From Chelatococcus caeni (GTDB lineage Bacteria > Pseudomonadota > Alphaproteobacteria > Rhizobiales > Beijerinckiaceae), in the NCBI RefSeq assembly GCF_014196925.1, contig NZ_JACIEN010000001.1, forward strand, positions 310,001 to 374,000: a stretch of 64,000 nt of DNA, given 5' to 3'. Below are positions 1 through 8,775 of the stretch, piece by piece. The notes under the pieces are model-generated. The model was not told the DNA's origin. It did no database searches and worked only from the letters and a program-made list of their open reading frames with translations. Each line of letters begins with the position of its first letter. The stretch's first letter is position 1. The position numbers and the translations under genes are program-made.

Positions 1-616
1 CCACTTCCACCTCGACAAGCGCCTGCCGGTTGCGGCCGGCCTCGGCGGCGGCTCGTCCGACGCGGCGGCGGCGCTGCGCCTCATGGCGCGACTCAACGGC
101 CTCGGCCTCGACGACCCGGCCATCCGCGCCGCCGCCGTTGCGACGGGCGCGGACGTGCCCGTCTGCCTCGACGGCCGGGCGCGGGTCATGGCCGGCATCG
201 GCGATGTCCTGGCGCCGCCGCTCGGCCTGCCGCCGCTCTTCGCCGTTCTCGTCAATCCGCGCGTGCCGCTGGCGACCGCCGATGTCTTCCGCGGCCTCGG
301 GCTCGCGCCCGGCGCGATGGCCGATGATTCGCCATTGCCCGCCGCGCCCCCGGTCGTGAACGGCCGTGCCGCCTTCCTCGCCGCACTGTCCGGCGTCCGC
401 AACGATCTTGAGGCGCCGGCAAGAGCGCTGTCCCCGGCGGTCGCGGAAGCGCTCGCCCTGCTGCGCAGCCTGCCGGCGTGCCGGCTCGCCCGCATGTCCG
501 GCTCGGGCGCGACTGTCTTTGCCTTGTTCGACGACTGCCGTGCCGCGGCGCGCGGGCGCCGGGCGGTGGCCGCCGCGCGCCCGGCGTGGTGGGCGCGCGC
601 GACCGTTCTGCGCTAG
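1..616 (+). CDS. ispE: 4-diphosphocytidyl-2-C-methyl-D-erythritol kinase (5' truncated by window edge)
   Basis: ATP-dependent kinase of the MEP isoprenoid pathway; it phosphorylates the 2-hydroxyl of CDP-methylerythritol in the cytoplasm. The window begins inside the gene: the frame is open from base 2 and ends at TAG 614-616, leaving about 204 residues of a protein usually near 290. The GHMP-kinase glycine loop (PVAAGLGGGSSDAAAAL) is encoded at 26-76, and the C-terminal GHMP motif MSGSGATVFALF begins at 494. The N-terminal substrate-binding part is missing. It converges on the prenyl synthase across a 27-bp palindrome. dxs, from the same pathway, lies further on. The family call is firm. Confidence 0.93.
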   Translation, partial: HFHLDKRLPVAAGLGGGSSDAAAALRLMARLNGLGLDDPAIRAAAVATGADVPVCLDGRARVMAGIGDVLAPPLGLPPLFAVLVNPRVPLATADVFRGLGLAPGAMADDSPLPAAPPVVNGRAAFLAALSGVRNDLEAPARALSPAVAEALALLRSLPACRLARMSGSGATVFALFDDCRAAARGRRAVAAARPAWWARATVLR

Positions 617-624
617 AGCCGGAT

Positions 625-651
625 CCGATCAGGTTGAATCAACCTGATCGG
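625..651. repeat. Perfect 27-bp palindrome between convergent genes
   Basis: Two 13-bp arms (CCGATCAGGTTGA and its reverse complement) flank a single A. The site lies 9 bp after the ispE stop and 20 bp before the stop of the opposing prenyl synthase gene. Its position suits a bidirectional terminator, but no T-run follows on either strand. A dispersed repeat or a protein site is also possible. Confidence 0.7.
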
Positions 652-670
652 CAAAACGGACTCTGGCCGG

Positions 671-1687
671 TCAGTAGGCGCGTGCGATGCAGAAGGCGAC
701 GGCGTCGAGGAGCGCCGTCTTCATGGGGCTGTCGGGGAACGCGGACAGCGCCTCGCAGGCGGCATCGCCATAGGTGCGGGCCCGCGCGATGGTGTCCTCG
801 ATGGCGCCGTGGCGGCGCATGATGCGCTGCGCCTCGGCGAGGTCCTCGTCGCGCACCTCGCCCTTCTCCAGCGTGCGGTGCCAGAAGGCGCGCTCCGCCT
901 CGTCCCCCCGCGCGAGCGAGAGCACGACGGGCAGGGTGATCTTGCCCTCGCGGAAGTCGTCGCCGACGTTCTTGCCGAGGCTGGCGCTGGAGCCGCCGTA
1001 GTCGAGCGCGTCGTCGATGAGCTGGAAGGCGATGCCGAGGCTGGTGCCGTAGCTGCGGCAGGCGGCCCGCTCATGGGCGGGGCGGGCGGCGAGAATGGGC
1101 CCGACCTCGCAGGCCGCGGCGAAGAGCGCAGCGGTCTTCGCCTCCACCACGGCGAGATAGCCCTGCTCGGTGGTGGCGAGGTTCTTGGCCGCCGACAACT
1201 GCCACACCTCGCCCTCGGCGATGACGGCCGCCGCATCGGCGAGCACGGCGAGGGCGTCGAGCGAGCCGACCTCGACCATCATCTTGAAGGCCTGGCCGAG
1301 CAGGAAATCGCCGACGAGCACGCTCGCCTCGTTGCCCCACAGCATGCGGGCGGCGAGCTTGCCGCGGCGCATGTCGCTCTCGTCCACCACGTCGTCGTGC
1401 AGCAGGGTCGCGGTATGCATGAACTCGACGCTCGCGGCGAGCTTGACGTCGCCGTCGCCCTCGTAGCCGCAGAGCTGGGCGGTGGCGAGCGTCAGCATGG
1501 GCCGCAGGCGCTTGCCGCCGGAGGAGATGAGATGGTTGGCGACCTCGGGAATCATCGCCACGTCCGAGCCTGTCCGCGACAGGATCATCTGGTTGACGCG
1601 GGCCATGCCGGGGGAGACCAGCGCCACGAGCCTGTCTATACCGGTCTGCTCCCGCGCGCGCTCCTCCATGGGGACGACGACACCCAC
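671..1687 (-). CDS. Polyprenyl diphosphate synthase (octa-/decaprenyl type, IspB-like)
   Basis: Trans-prenyltransferase that extends farnesyl diphosphate with isopentenyl diphosphate to make the ubiquinone side chain. Both aspartate-rich motifs are present: DDVVDE at residues 98-103 and DDALD at 225-229, as is GGKRLRP near 57-63. I chose the GTG at 1687 because GGAGGA lies 7 bases upstream and the product (338 residues, starting VGVVVPMEE) matches family length; the frame stays open further upstream without family sequence. Chain length cannot be read from the sequence; alphaproteobacteria usually make a C50 chain. It diverges from the DUF2007 gene. Confidence 0.92.
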   Translation of the reverse strand: MGVVVPMEERAREQTGIDRLVALVSPGMARVNQMILSRTGSDVAMIPEVANHLISSGGKRLRPMLTLATAQLCGYEGDGDVKLAASVEFMHTATLLHDDVVDESDMRRGKLAARMLWGNEASVLVGDFLLGQAFKMMVEVGSLDALAVLADAAAVIAEGEVWQLSAAKNLATTEQGYLAVVEAKTAALFAAACEVGPILAARPAHERAACRSYGTSLGIAFQLIDDALDYGGSSASLGKNVGDDFREGKITLPVVLSLARGDEAERAFWHRTLEKGEVRDEDLAEAQRIMRRHGAIEDTIARARTYGDAACEALSAFPDSPMKTALLDAVAFCIARAY

Positions 1688-1831
1688 GCTCTCTTCCTCC
1701 AACTTGACGCCACCAGCAGCCGCGACAAATAGCGATATTTGCTGCACCTTGCACGCACCAATGACGGGCCGCAACGGGCCCCATTGCCGCAAGGCGGGGG
1801 CGGCCATGCCCTCGGGCGCAGGAAGGCGGGA

Positions 1832-2056
1832 ATGAAGGAACTCATGCGCACCAACGACATCGTGCTTCTGGGGGCCGCCGAGGCGCTCCTCAAGGCGGCG
1901 GACATCCCCTGTTTCGTCGCCGATGCGCATATGAGCATCCTCGAGGGATCGATCGGCGCCTTCCAGCGGCGGCTGCTCGTCGCGGACGACGAGGAGGCCC
2001 GGGCGCGCCGCCTTCTCGGCGATGCGGGGTTTGCGGCAGAGCTGCGCGATGCGTGA
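1832..2056 (+). CDS. DUF2007 domain protein
   Basis: A 74-residue protein (MKELMRTNDIVLLGAAEALL...) matching the small DUF2007 family, often named putative signal-transducing protein; its molecular role is unknown. The pattern of an early hydrophobic strand, an Ala/Leu helix, a central SILEGSIGAF block and a late LLVADDEEARARRLL helix fits the family fold. The ATG at 1832 follows a purine-rich GGAAGGCGGG. Its stop overlaps the start of the methyltransferase gene by 8 bp, so the two are probably translationally coupled. This pairing with a TrmN6-like methyltransferase next to a prenyl synthase is, as I recall, common in Hyphomicrobiales. Confidence 0.85.
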   Translation: MKELMRTNDIVLLGAAEALLKAADIPCFVADAHMSILEGSIGAFQRRLLVADDEEARARRLLGDAGFAAELRDA

Positions 2057-2828
2057 CGGAGAGCCGGCCGCTCACGGTGAAGTGACCGAGGACGCCATGC
2101 TGGACGGCCGTCTGCGGCTCGTGCAGCCCCGCAAGGGCCACCGGGCGGGGTCGGACGCCGTGCTGCTGGCGGCGGCTTGCGGTGAGGTCGCCGCTGAGAC
2201 GGTGGCCGATTTCGGTGCCGGCGTCGGCGCCGTCGGGCTGATGGTCGCTGCGCGGCATCCCGCCTGCCGGGTCGTGCTCGTCGAGAACGATCCCGGCCTC
2301 GCGGCGCTGGCCCGCCGCAATGTCGCGCTCAACGGGTTCGAAGACCGCATGGAGGTGTGCGAGGCCAACATTCTCGCGCCGGCCACCGTGCGCCGGAAGG
2401 CCGGGCTCGCTGCGGGCTCGGCCGGCCTCGTCGTGACCAATCCGCCCTTCTGGCCGGCGGGCAGGGTGCGCACCTCTCCCGATGCCGGGCGCCGGGCGGC
2501 GCACGTCATGGCCGACGAGGCGCTGGAGGGGTGGTTGCGGGCCGCTGCCGACATGCTCGCGCCGGACGGACGCCTCGTCCTCATCCATCGGGTGGATGGG
2601 CTGGCCTGGCTTCTTGCCGCGCTTGCCGGGCGGTTCGGCGACATCGCGGTGCGTCCGGTCTATTCAGCTCCCGACAGGCCGGCGGTACGGCTGCTCGTCG
2701 CCGCCCGCAGGGGCAGCCGGGCCCCCATGCGGCTTCTGCCCGGCCTCGTGCTCAGCGGCGCGGACGGACGCTTCACGCCGGAAGCGGACGCCGTGCACCG
2801 TGGCACGGCGTCCGTCGCGATGGGCTGA
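2049..2828 (+). CDS. tRNA1(Val) adenine-N6-methyltransferase-like protein (TrmN6/YfiC type)
   Basis: Class I SAM-dependent methyltransferase of 259 residues. The SAM loop VADFGAGVGAVGL is near residues 53-65, an acidic ribose-binding VLVENDP follows, and the N6-adenine methyltransferase signature NPPF comes later in the sequence. The family methylates A37 of tRNA1(Val). The opening motif LVQPRKGHRAGSDAVLLAA is typical of the COG4123/YfiC group. The start at 2049 lies inside the end of the DUF2007 gene; an upstream in-frame ATG at 2022 is less likely because it lies deeper within that gene. Substrate is assigned by family only. Confidence 0.83.
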   Translation: MRDGEPAAHGEVTEDAMLDGRLRLVQPRKGHRAGSDAVLLAAACGEVAAETVADFGAGVGAVGLMVAARHPACRVVLVENDPGLAALARRNVALNGFEDRMEVCEANILAPATVRRKAGLAAGSAGLVVTNPPFWPAGRVRTSPDAGRRAAHVMADEALEGWLRAAADMLAPDGRLVLIHRVDGLAWLLAALAGRFGDIAVRPVYSAPDRPAVRLLVAARRGSRAPMRLLPGLVLSGADGRFTPEADAVHRGTASVAMG

Positions 2829-3149
2829 TTACCAGCGCGGGCGACAAACGCGGCGCGGTCCCCAATCCGTGTAGACGGTGCGGCAGACCACGCGCGACCG
2901 CGGCGGCGGTCCCCAGTAGCGGCCACGCCGGTCGCGGCCCCATCCGCGGCCGTAGCCGCGCGGCGGCGGACCCCAATGGCGGCGCGGCGGGCCGTAGTAC
3001 TGCGCCCTCTCGATGTCGGTCGGCGTGCTGGCCAGCCGGACGGCGTCCTGCGAGGCGGCGAAGGGGCTTGCCGCTGCCGGCTGGGCGATCGCGAGGCCGA
3101 AGAGGCCGGCGAACAGTGCCGCTGCACAGATCCTGCTCATGCGGAACAT
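2829..3149 (-). CDS. Small exported Arg/Gly/Pro/Tyr-rich protein
   Basis: A 106-residue protein I cannot assign a function to. It starts with a signal peptide (MFRMSRICAAALFAGLFGL, Ala-rich cleavage region AQPAAAS), so it is probably periplasmic or secreted. The mature part is basic, with repeated GPPPR/GRYWGPPPRSR stretches, and ends with two cysteines in CRTVYTDWGPRRVC. AGGAGG lies 5 bases before the ATG at 3149. The terminal CR-x-V...GPRRVC pattern recurs in the exported protein at 33176-33475. It converges tail to tail on the methyltransferase, with adjacent stop codons. Confidence 0.8.
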   Translation of the reverse strand: MFRMSRICAAALFAGLFGLAIAQPAAASPFAASQDAVRLASTPTDIERAQYYGPPRRHWGPPPRGYGRGWGRDRRGRYWGPPPRSRVVCRTVYTDWGPRRVCRPRW

Positions 3150-3321
3150 CACTTCCTCCTTTCTCGCCGGCTCCAGGCGGAGCCTTCTGGCGAAATCCGG
3201 GACATCATCCGGCATGGCAGATGAACCGGCGATGTATGGAAACGCGCGGCGTCCCTGCCTTGTTTCCCCCTTGGGGCCGGCTATGCTGGCGGGCCCTGCA
3301 TCGCCTATCCCGCAAGGTGCC

Positions 3322-4179
3322 ATGTTTTCAGCGCCCCTGTTCCTGAGACGCTTCCTTCCCGCGCGCTTCCGCGCCCGCCAGCCGCTGGTGCCGGTGGTGC
3401 GCCTGCAGGGCACCATCGGCATGCCCATGCCGCTGCGCTCCAACATCACCCTCGAATCCGTGGCGCGATCGCTGGAGACGGCGTTCGGCTTCGGCGATGT
3501 CGCGGCGGTGGCCGTCATCGTCAATTCGCCCGGCGGTTCGCCGGTGCAGTCACATCTCATCATGCAGCGCGTGCGCGCCTTGGCCGACGAGAAGGAGGTG
3601 CCGGTCTTCGCCTTCGCCGAGGATATCGCCGCCTCGGGGGGCTACATGCTGCTGCTCGCGGCCGACGAGATCTTCGCCGATTCCTTCTCGCTCGTCGGCT
3701 CCATCGGCGTCGTCTCGGCCGGCTTCGGCTTCGACAAGCTCATCGAGCGCTTCGGCATCGAGCGGCGCGTCTACACGGCGGGCGACCGCAAGATGATCCT
3801 CGACCCCTTCCGCCCGGAGCGGCCCGAGGACGTGGCGCGCCTCAAGGACATCCAGGCCGAGATCCACCGCAAGTTCATCGCCATCGTGCGCGAGCGGCGC
3901 GGCGCCCGCCTCCATGGCGGCGACGACGAGCTCTTTTCGGGGGCCTTCTGGTCGGCGCAGGAAGCCCTCGACCTCGGCATCATCGACGGCATCGGCGACC
4001 TGCGCTCGGTGATGCGCCAGCGCTTCGGCGACAACGTGCGCCTGCCGCTGGTGGCCGAGCGGCGCTCGCTCTTCTCGCGCGGGCTCCTGGGCAAGGCCGA
4101 GGCCTCCGCCCTCGTCGATCCCGCCGAAGTCGTCGCCGCGCTCGAGGAGCGGGCGCGATGGGGGCGCTTCGGCCTCTAG
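3322..4179 (+). CDS. S49 family serine peptidase (SppA/SohB-like)
   Basis: Signal-peptide-peptidase-like protease of 285 residues, a short single-domain form. The Ser-Lys dyad is visible: Ser105 in DIAASGGYML and Lys157 in YTAGDRKMIL. The family motif VNSPGGSPVQS is at residues 67-77. The N-terminus is hydrophobic but basic (FLRRFLPARFRAR), so membrane attachment is possible but weak. The ATG at 3322 is preceded by AAGGTG; an alternative in-frame ATG lies at 3283. It diverges from the small exported protein. Likely substrates are cleaved signal peptides or membrane protein fragments, by family knowledge only. Confidence 0.9.
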   Translation: MFSAPLFLRRFLPARFRARQPLVPVVRLQGTIGMPMPLRSNITLESVARSLETAFGFGDVAAVAVIVNSPGGSPVQSHLIMQRVRALADEKEVPVFAFAEDIAASGGYMLLLAADEIFADSFSLVGSIGVVSAGFGFDKLIERFGIERRVYTAGDRKMILDPFRPERPEDVARLKDIQAEIHRKFIAIVRERRGARLHGGDDELFSGAFWSAQEALDLGIIDGIGDLRSVMRQRFGDNVRLPLVAERRSLFSRGLLGKAEASALVDPAEVVAALEERARWGRFGL

Positions 4180-4186
4180 AGGCCCC

Positions 4187-4402
4187 TCAGCGGTCCCGGC
4201 AGACCACCGGCTCGCCGTAGCCGGCATAGACCACCCGGATCGGCTTGAGGCACGGCGCGGCCTGCGGCCGGCCCGCCCGGGAGACAGCCGGCGGGCCGGC
4301 TGCCTCCGTCACGATCGGGCCTCTGCCCATGGCGCTGACGGCGAGGGGCGTCAGGGCCGCCGAGAGCGCGGCAAGGGCGGTGATGGCGAGCAAGGTGCGC
4401 AT
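4187..4402 (-). CDS. Small exported protein with C-x2-P-I-RVVY motif
   Basis: A 71-residue protein with an N-terminal signal peptide (MRTLLAITALAALSAAL...) and a short mature part ending PCLKPIRVVYAGYGEPVVC. No known function. The ending resembles that of the neighbouring exported protein (CGMPLRVVYDRNGHALWYAC), which suggests that the two genes are paralogues sharing a two-cysteine C-terminal unit. The ATG at 4402 has only a weak ribosome binding site. The stop lies 7 bases beyond that of the convergent S49 peptidase. Confidence 0.72.
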   Translation of the reverse strand: MRTLLAITALAALSAALTPLAVSAMGRGPIVTEAAGPPAVSRAGRPQAAPCLKPIRVVYAGYGEPVVCRDR

Positions 4403-4427
4403 GGCGGGAGCCCCGATTTCACATCGT

Positions 4428-4883
4428 TCAGCGCTGCGGGAGAGGTTGGCAGGCGTACCAGAGGGCATGGCCGTTGCGGTCGTAGACGACGCGCAGCGGC
4501 ATGCCGCAGGTTTCGTCGACGCTTGCAGGCTGCAGCTGCGGCTGCGGCGGTCGACGCGGCGGCACGCGCTTGTTGCAGGCCGCGCCCGGCTGGCAGTTGG
4601 AGCTGCTGGCGTGGGTGATGCGATCCCGCTCCAGGATGCGGCGGTAGACCCCGTGGTCGTCGCCGCCCTCGCCGGAGTTGCCCGGGCCACCGGCACCGCC
4701 ACCGCCACCGATGCCGCCACCCCCGCCACCACCGCTGCTACCGCCGCCACCGCCGCCTTGTCCGCCGCCGGCGGACTGGGCGAGGGCGGGGGAAGCAGCG
4801 GTGAGGGCGAGCGCTCCGGCGGCGCCGGTGGCGAGGGCGAGGGCGAGCATGGTGGCCCGCGTGGTCTTCGTCATGGTCATCAT
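4428..4883 (-). CDS. Exported protein with poly-Gly/Ser linker and C-x2-P-L-RVVY tail
   Basis: A 151-residue exported protein of unknown function. A signal peptide (MMTMTKTTRATMLALALATG..., cleavage near SPALA-QS) is followed by a stretch of about 30 residues made almost only of Gly and Ser (roughly residues 36-66), then a charged segment, a Cys-containing NCQPGAACNKR segment, a Pro/Gln run and the tail CGMPLRVVYDRNGHALWYAC. The start at 4883 has AGGAG 7 bases upstream. The low-complexity linker looks like a flexible spacer. The tail is shared with the downstream gene at 4187-4402. Confidence 0.8.
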   Translation of the reverse strand: MMTMTKTTRATMLALALATGAAGALALTAASPALAQSAGGGQGGGGGGSSGGGGGGGIGGGGGAGGPGNSGEGGDDHGVYRRILERDRITHASSSNCQPGAACNKRVPPRRPPQPQLQPASVDETCGMPLRVVYDRNGHALWYACQPLPQR

Positions 4884-5105
4884 GGCCGTTCTCCTGTTCC
4901 GTGGGCGGTTCGTTCCGCCGACGACAGGAGCATGCCCCGCGCCTCTTCCTGGCGATGTGCGCCGCTGCACCTGGCCTGCAACCACCGGGCGAGCCGGGGA
5001 TGGTGCCTTCATGCGCAGAGGAAGCCGTTGACTTGAAAGGCCCGGCGGCTAGGTTGCCGCGATCCCGCCTGCGGGCGGACGGATGTTCTCGATGAAGGGG
5101 CGGCG

Positions 5106-6056
5106 ATGAGCGCGGCCGAACGGATGACTGATAGCCATATGAGCCCCGCGCGGTCCTTCCAGGGGCTGATCCTCACTCTGCAGCGCTTCTGGGCGGAGCG
5201 CGGCTGTGTCATCCTGCAGCCCTACGACATGGAGGTCGGGGCCGGCACCTTCCATCCTGCGACGACGCTGAGGGCGCTCGGCCCCAAGCCCTGGCGGGCG
5301 GCCTATGTGCAGCCCTCGCGCCGGCCGAAGGACGGGCGCTATGGCGAGAACCCCAACCGCCTGCAGCACTACTACCAGTTCCAGGTGATCCTGAAGCCGA
5401 GCCCGAAGGACCTGCAGGACCTCTACCTGCAGTCGCTCTATGCCATCGGCATCGATCCGGCCCTGCACGACATCCGCTTCGTCGAGGACGACTGGGAAAG
5501 CCCGACGCTCGGCGCCTGGGGCCTCGGCTGGGAGTGCTGGTGCGACGGCATGGAGGTGAGCCAGTTCACTTATTTTCAGCAGGTGGCGGGCTTCGAATGC
5601 GCGCCGGTGGCGGGTGAATTGACCTACGGGCTCGAGCGCCTCGCCATGTATGTCCAGGGCGTGGAGAACGTCTACGACCTCAACTTCAACGGTGGCGAGG
5701 GGGCGGACAAGGTCACCTACGGCGAGGTCTTCCTGCAGGCCGAGCAGGAATATTCGCGCCATAACTTCGAGCACGCCGACACCGAGATGCTCTTCCGCCA
5801 CTTCAAGGACGCGGAGGAGGAGTGCCGTCGCCTGATCGCGGCCGGCGCGGCGGGAGACGGCGACAACGACCGGCGCCACAAGCTCGCCCTGCCGGCCTAC
5901 GACCAGTGCATCAAGGCGAGCCACGTCTTCAACCTGCTCGACGCCCGCGGCGTCATCTCGGTCACCGAGCGCCAGAGCTACATCCTGCGCGTGCGCGAGC
6001 TCGCCAAGGCCTGCGGCGCGGCATGGCTGGCGACGGAAGGCGGCGGGGCCGCCTGA
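5106..6056 (+). CDS. glyQ: Glycyl-tRNA synthetase alpha subunit
   Basis: Catalytic subunit of the bacterial alpha2-beta2 glycyl-tRNA synthetase, charging tRNA(Gly) in the cytoplasm. It is 316 residues long and carries the diagnostic opening [13 protein letters not shown] and [19 protein letters not shown], then [20 protein letters not shown] (class II motif region). The ATG at 5106 has AAGGGG 5 bases upstream; a second in-frame ATG at 5139 (MSPARSF) would match the usual family start more closely. glyS follows after about 120 bases that contain a GC-rich repeat, so the pair may be transcribed together. Confidence 0.97.
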   Translation: MSAAERMTDSHMSPARSFQGLILTLQRFWAERGCVILQPYDMEVGAGTFHPATTLRALGPKPWRAAYVQPSRRPKDGRYGENPNRLQHYYQFQVILKPSPKDLQDLYLQSLYAIGIDPALHDIRFVEDDWESPTLGAWGLGWECWCDGMEVSQFTYFQQVAGFECAPVAGELTYGLERLAMYVQGVENVYDLNFNGGEGADKVTYGEVFLQAEQEYSRHNFEHADTEMLFRHFKDAEEECRRLIAAGAAGDGDNDRRHKLALPAYDQCIKASHVFNLLDARGVISVTERQSYILRVRELAKACGAAWLATEGGGAA

Positions 6057-6129
6057 AGGGTTCGCGTCGTGACATCTTTCGCCGTGATGCTGGACACCAT
6101 CCTTCACGCCCAGCATACCAAGCACTGAA

Positions 6130-6162
6130 ACCCCGGCCCCTCCCCGCAAGGGGAAGGGGAGT
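6130..6162. repeat. Type A GC-rich hairpin repeat, single unit
   Basis: CCCGGCCCCTCCCCGCAAGG followed by a G-rich complement forms a hairpin with a GCAAG-type turn. The same unit occurs near 15900, 23440-23590, 30520-30680, 58030-58190 and 61170. Here it sits between glyQ and glyS. Confidence 0.7.
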
Positions 6163-6178
6163 GACAGGCGCTCGTTCT

Positions 6179-8311
6179 ATGCCCGATCTTCTCCTCGAAC
6201 TCTTCTGCGAAGAAATCCCTGCCCGCATGCAGCGCAAGGCGGCGGAGGACCTGAAGAAGCTCGTCACCGACGCGCTCGTCGAGCGTGGCCTCGTCTATGA
6301 GGGCGCCAGGGCCTATGTGACGCCGCGCCGGCTCGCCCTGCAGGTCGTCGGCCTGCCGGCCCGCCAGCCGGACGTGCGCGAGGAGAAGAAGGGCCCGCGC
6401 GTCGGCGCGCCCGAGGGCGCCGTGCAGGGCTTTCTGAAGAGCGCCGGCCTTGCCTCGCTCGACGAGGCGAAGGTCGTCGCCGACCCGAAGAAGGGCGAGT
6501 TCTACGTCGCCGTCATCGAGCGTCCGGGCCGCGACACGCCCGAGGTCGTCGCCGAGATCGTACCCGACGTCATCCGCAGCTTCCCCTGGCCGAAGTCGAT
6601 GCGCTGGGGCAAGGCCTCCGCGGAGCCGGGTGCGCTGCGCTGGGTGCGGCCGCTGCACTCCATCCTGTGCACCTTCGGTCCCGAGACCGAGATGCCGGAC
6701 GTGGTGCGCTTCGAGGTGGGCGGCATCGCCTCCTCGGACGTGACCTTCGGCCACCGCTTCATGGCGCCGGGCCTCATCCTCGTGCGCCGCTACGACGACT
6801 ACGTCACATCGCTGGAACAGGCCAAGGTCGTGCTCGACCTCGACCGGCGCAAGGACATCATCCTCAACGAGGCGAGAAACCTCGCCTTCGCGCAGGGGCT
6901 CGAGCTCGTCGAGGACGAGGCGCTGCTGGAAGAGGTGGCCGGGCTCGTCGAGTGGCCGGTGGTGCTGATGGGCTCCTTCGAGGAAGCCTTCCTCGCCGTG
7001 CCGCCGGAGGTGATCCGCGCCACCATCCGCGCCAACCAGAAGTGCTTCGTGCTGCGCGACGGCCAGACGGGCAAGCTCGCCAACCGCTTCATCCTCGTCT
7101 CCAACATCGAGGCCAAGGACGGCGGCGCGGCCATCGTCGCCGGCAACGGCCGCGTGGTGCGCGCCCGCCTGTCGGACGCCAAGTTCTTCTGGGAGACGGA
7201 CAAGCGCACGAAGCTGGAAGACCGGCTGCCGAAGCTCGATTCGATCGTCTTCCACGAGAAGCTCGGCACCCAGGGCGAGCGCGTCGCGCGCCTCGCCGCG
7301 CTGGCGCGCGAGCTTGCCCCGATCGTCGGCGCCGATGCGGACAAGGCCGAGCGGGCCGCACGCCTCGCCAAGGCCGACCTCGTCAGCGAGATGGTCGGCG
7401 AATTCCCCGAGCTGCAGGGCCTCATGGGCCGCTACTACGCTGCCGAGCAGGGCGAGGACGCGGCCGTAGCCGCGGCGGTCGAGGACCACTATAAGCCGCA
7501 GGGCCCGTCCGACCGGGTGCCGGATGCGCCGGTCAGCATCGCGGTGGCCCTCGCCGACAAGCTCGACACCCTCGTCGGCTTCTGGTCCATCGACGAGAAG
7601 CCGACCGGCTCGAAGGACCCCTATGCGCTGAGGCGTGCGGCGCTCGGCGTCATCCGGCTGGTGCTGGAGAATGGCGTCCGGCTGAAGCTCGTGCAGTTCC
7701 TCGATGATCTCGTCGTCGTCGGCCGGCTGACGTCGAGCTACGAATTGCCGGCCGGCACGCCGAAGGTCTCGACGCTCGAGGACCTCCTCGCCTTCTTCGC
7801 CGACCGCCTCAAGGTCTACCTGCGCGACAAGGGCGCGCGGCACGACCTCATCGATGCCGTCTTCGCGCTCGAGGGCCAGGACGACCTCGTGCTCATCGTC
7901 CGGCGCGTGGAGGCGCTCGGCCGCTTCCTCGACACCGAGGACGGCAGGAACCTGCTCGCCGGCTACAAGCGCGCCGCCAACATCCTGCGCATCGAGGAGA
8001 AGAAGGACGGGCGCAGCTATGACGGGACGCCCGACCTCGCGCTCATCGCCCAGGGCGGGCAGATCGAGGAGAAGGGCCTTGCGGTCGCGCTCGATGCGGC
8101 GCGGCGCGACGCCTCGGCGGCCGTCGCGCGCGAGGATTTCGAGGGCGCCATGCGGGCGCTCGCGGCGCTGCGCCCCGCGGTCGATGCCTTCTTCGACAAG
8201 GTGACGGTCAATGCCGAGGATCCCGCCCAGCGCGAGAACCGGCTGAAGCTGCTCAACGCCATCCGCGAGGCGACCCGCGAGGTGGCGGATTTCTCCAGGA
8301 TCGAGGGTTGA
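6179..8311 (+). CDS. glyS: Glycyl-tRNA synthetase beta subunit
   Basis: tRNA-recognition subunit of tetrameric glycyl-tRNA synthetase, 710 residues. It opens with [18 protein letters not shown], which is diagnostic, followed by the conserved KGPRVGAP and [14 protein letters not shown] blocks and an HD-like region ([26 protein letters not shown]). The C-terminus contains the anticodon-binding DALR-like helices ([19 protein letters not shown]). The start at 6179 is chosen by family alignment; the frame is open upstream but only through intergenic repeat sequence. It works with the product of the gene just upstream. Confidence 0.97.
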   Translation: MPDLLLELFCEEIPARMQRKAAEDLKKLVTDALVERGLVYEGARAYVTPRRLALQVVGLPARQPDVREEKKGPRVGAPEGAVQGFLKSAGLASLDEAKVVADPKKGEFYVAVIERPGRDTPEVVAEIVPDVIRSFPWPKSMRWGKASAEPGALRWVRPLHSILCTFGPETEMPDVVRFEVGGIASSDVTFGHRFMAPGLILVRRYDDYVTSLEQAKVVLDLDRRKDIILNEARNLAFAQGLELVEDEALLEEVAGLVEWPVVLMGSFEEAFLAVPPEVIRATIRANQKCFVLRDGQTGKLANRFILVSNIEAKDGGAAIVAGNGRVVRARLSDAKFFWETDKRTKLEDRLPKLDSIVFHEKLGTQGERVARLAALARELAPIVGADADKAERAARLAKADLVSEMVGEFPELQGLMGRYYAAEQGEDAAVAAAVEDHYKPQGPSDRVPDAPVSIAVALADKLDTLVGFWSIDEKPTGSKDPYALRRAALGVIRLVLENGVRLKLVQFLDDLVVVGRLTSSYELPAGTPKVSTLEDLLAFFADRLKVYLRDKGARHDLIDAVFALEGQDDLVLIVRRVEALGRFLDTEDGRNLLAGYKRAANILRIEEKKDGRSYDGTPDLALIAQGGQIEEKGLAVALDAARRDASAAVAREDFEGAMRALAALRPAVDAFFDKVTVNAEDPAQRENRLKLLNAIREATREVADFSRIEG

Positions 8312-8628
8312 CGGCGAAAGGGGCCTTGGTTGCCCGTCATGGCCGGGCGTGAGCGCCATGCCCCAATTGGCTGGCCGAGCGTGCAGAACGACGTTCCACC
8401 GCCGTCATGGCCGGGCTTGTCCGACTTGCGTCCCTTCCAAGAGACGCAACGCGCATGCGCGTTGCTGTTGCCATCCACGCCTTATGCCTGGTGCTGGATG
8501 CCCGCGACGAGCGCGGGCATGACGTGGGAGAGTGGTTCGGCGGACTGGACGAAGCCCCCCCCGGAACAACCGGCGATTGTGCGGCGTTGCCTGTCGGGAC
8601 GTGACATCACGCCCGACAGGAGAGCGCC
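8312..8628. repeat. Intergenic stretch with degenerate type B repeats
   Basis: Holds CGTCATGGCCGGGC near 8336 and 8404, and a fuller half-element (GGATGCCCGCGACGAGCGCG then GGCATGACG) at about 8498-8523. These match the repeat family described at 22124, 38310, 59425 and 61019, but the order is broken. I see no gene or clear promoter apart from the ribosome binding site of the following small gene. Confidence 0.55.
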
Positions 8629-8775
8629 ATGACCGCCAACCTCATCGTCATCCAGCCGCTGGTCGCCCTCATCGCCGGCGTGCTGATCCTCATCGTGCCG
8701 CGCCTGCTCAACTATATCGTCGCGCTCTACCTCATCCTCGTCGGCATCCTCGGGCTCTTCGGCGGCCGGCTCTGA
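8629..8775 (+). CDS. DUF3096 small membrane protein
   Basis: A 48-residue, almost wholly hydrophobic protein (MTANLIVIQPLVALIAGVLI then LIVPRLLNYIVALYLILVGI) that matches the DUF3096 family of very short membrane proteins. It should form one or two membrane segments around the central PRLLNY. CAGGAG lies 6 bases before the ATG. The stop TGA at 8773-8775 directly abuts the stop codon of the convergent EamA transporter. Function is unknown; short genes like this are easily missed in annotation. Confidence 0.85.
   Translation: MTANLIVIQPLVALIAGVLILIVPRLLNYIVALYLILVGILGLFGGRL

Noticed and set aside
4678-4790. Simple-sequence GCC/ACC repeat on the plus strand
   Set aside because: It is the codon reflection of the Gly/Ser-rich linker in the minus-strand exported protein, with mixed codons rather than a pure microsatellite; phase variation by slippage is possible in principle but not supported.
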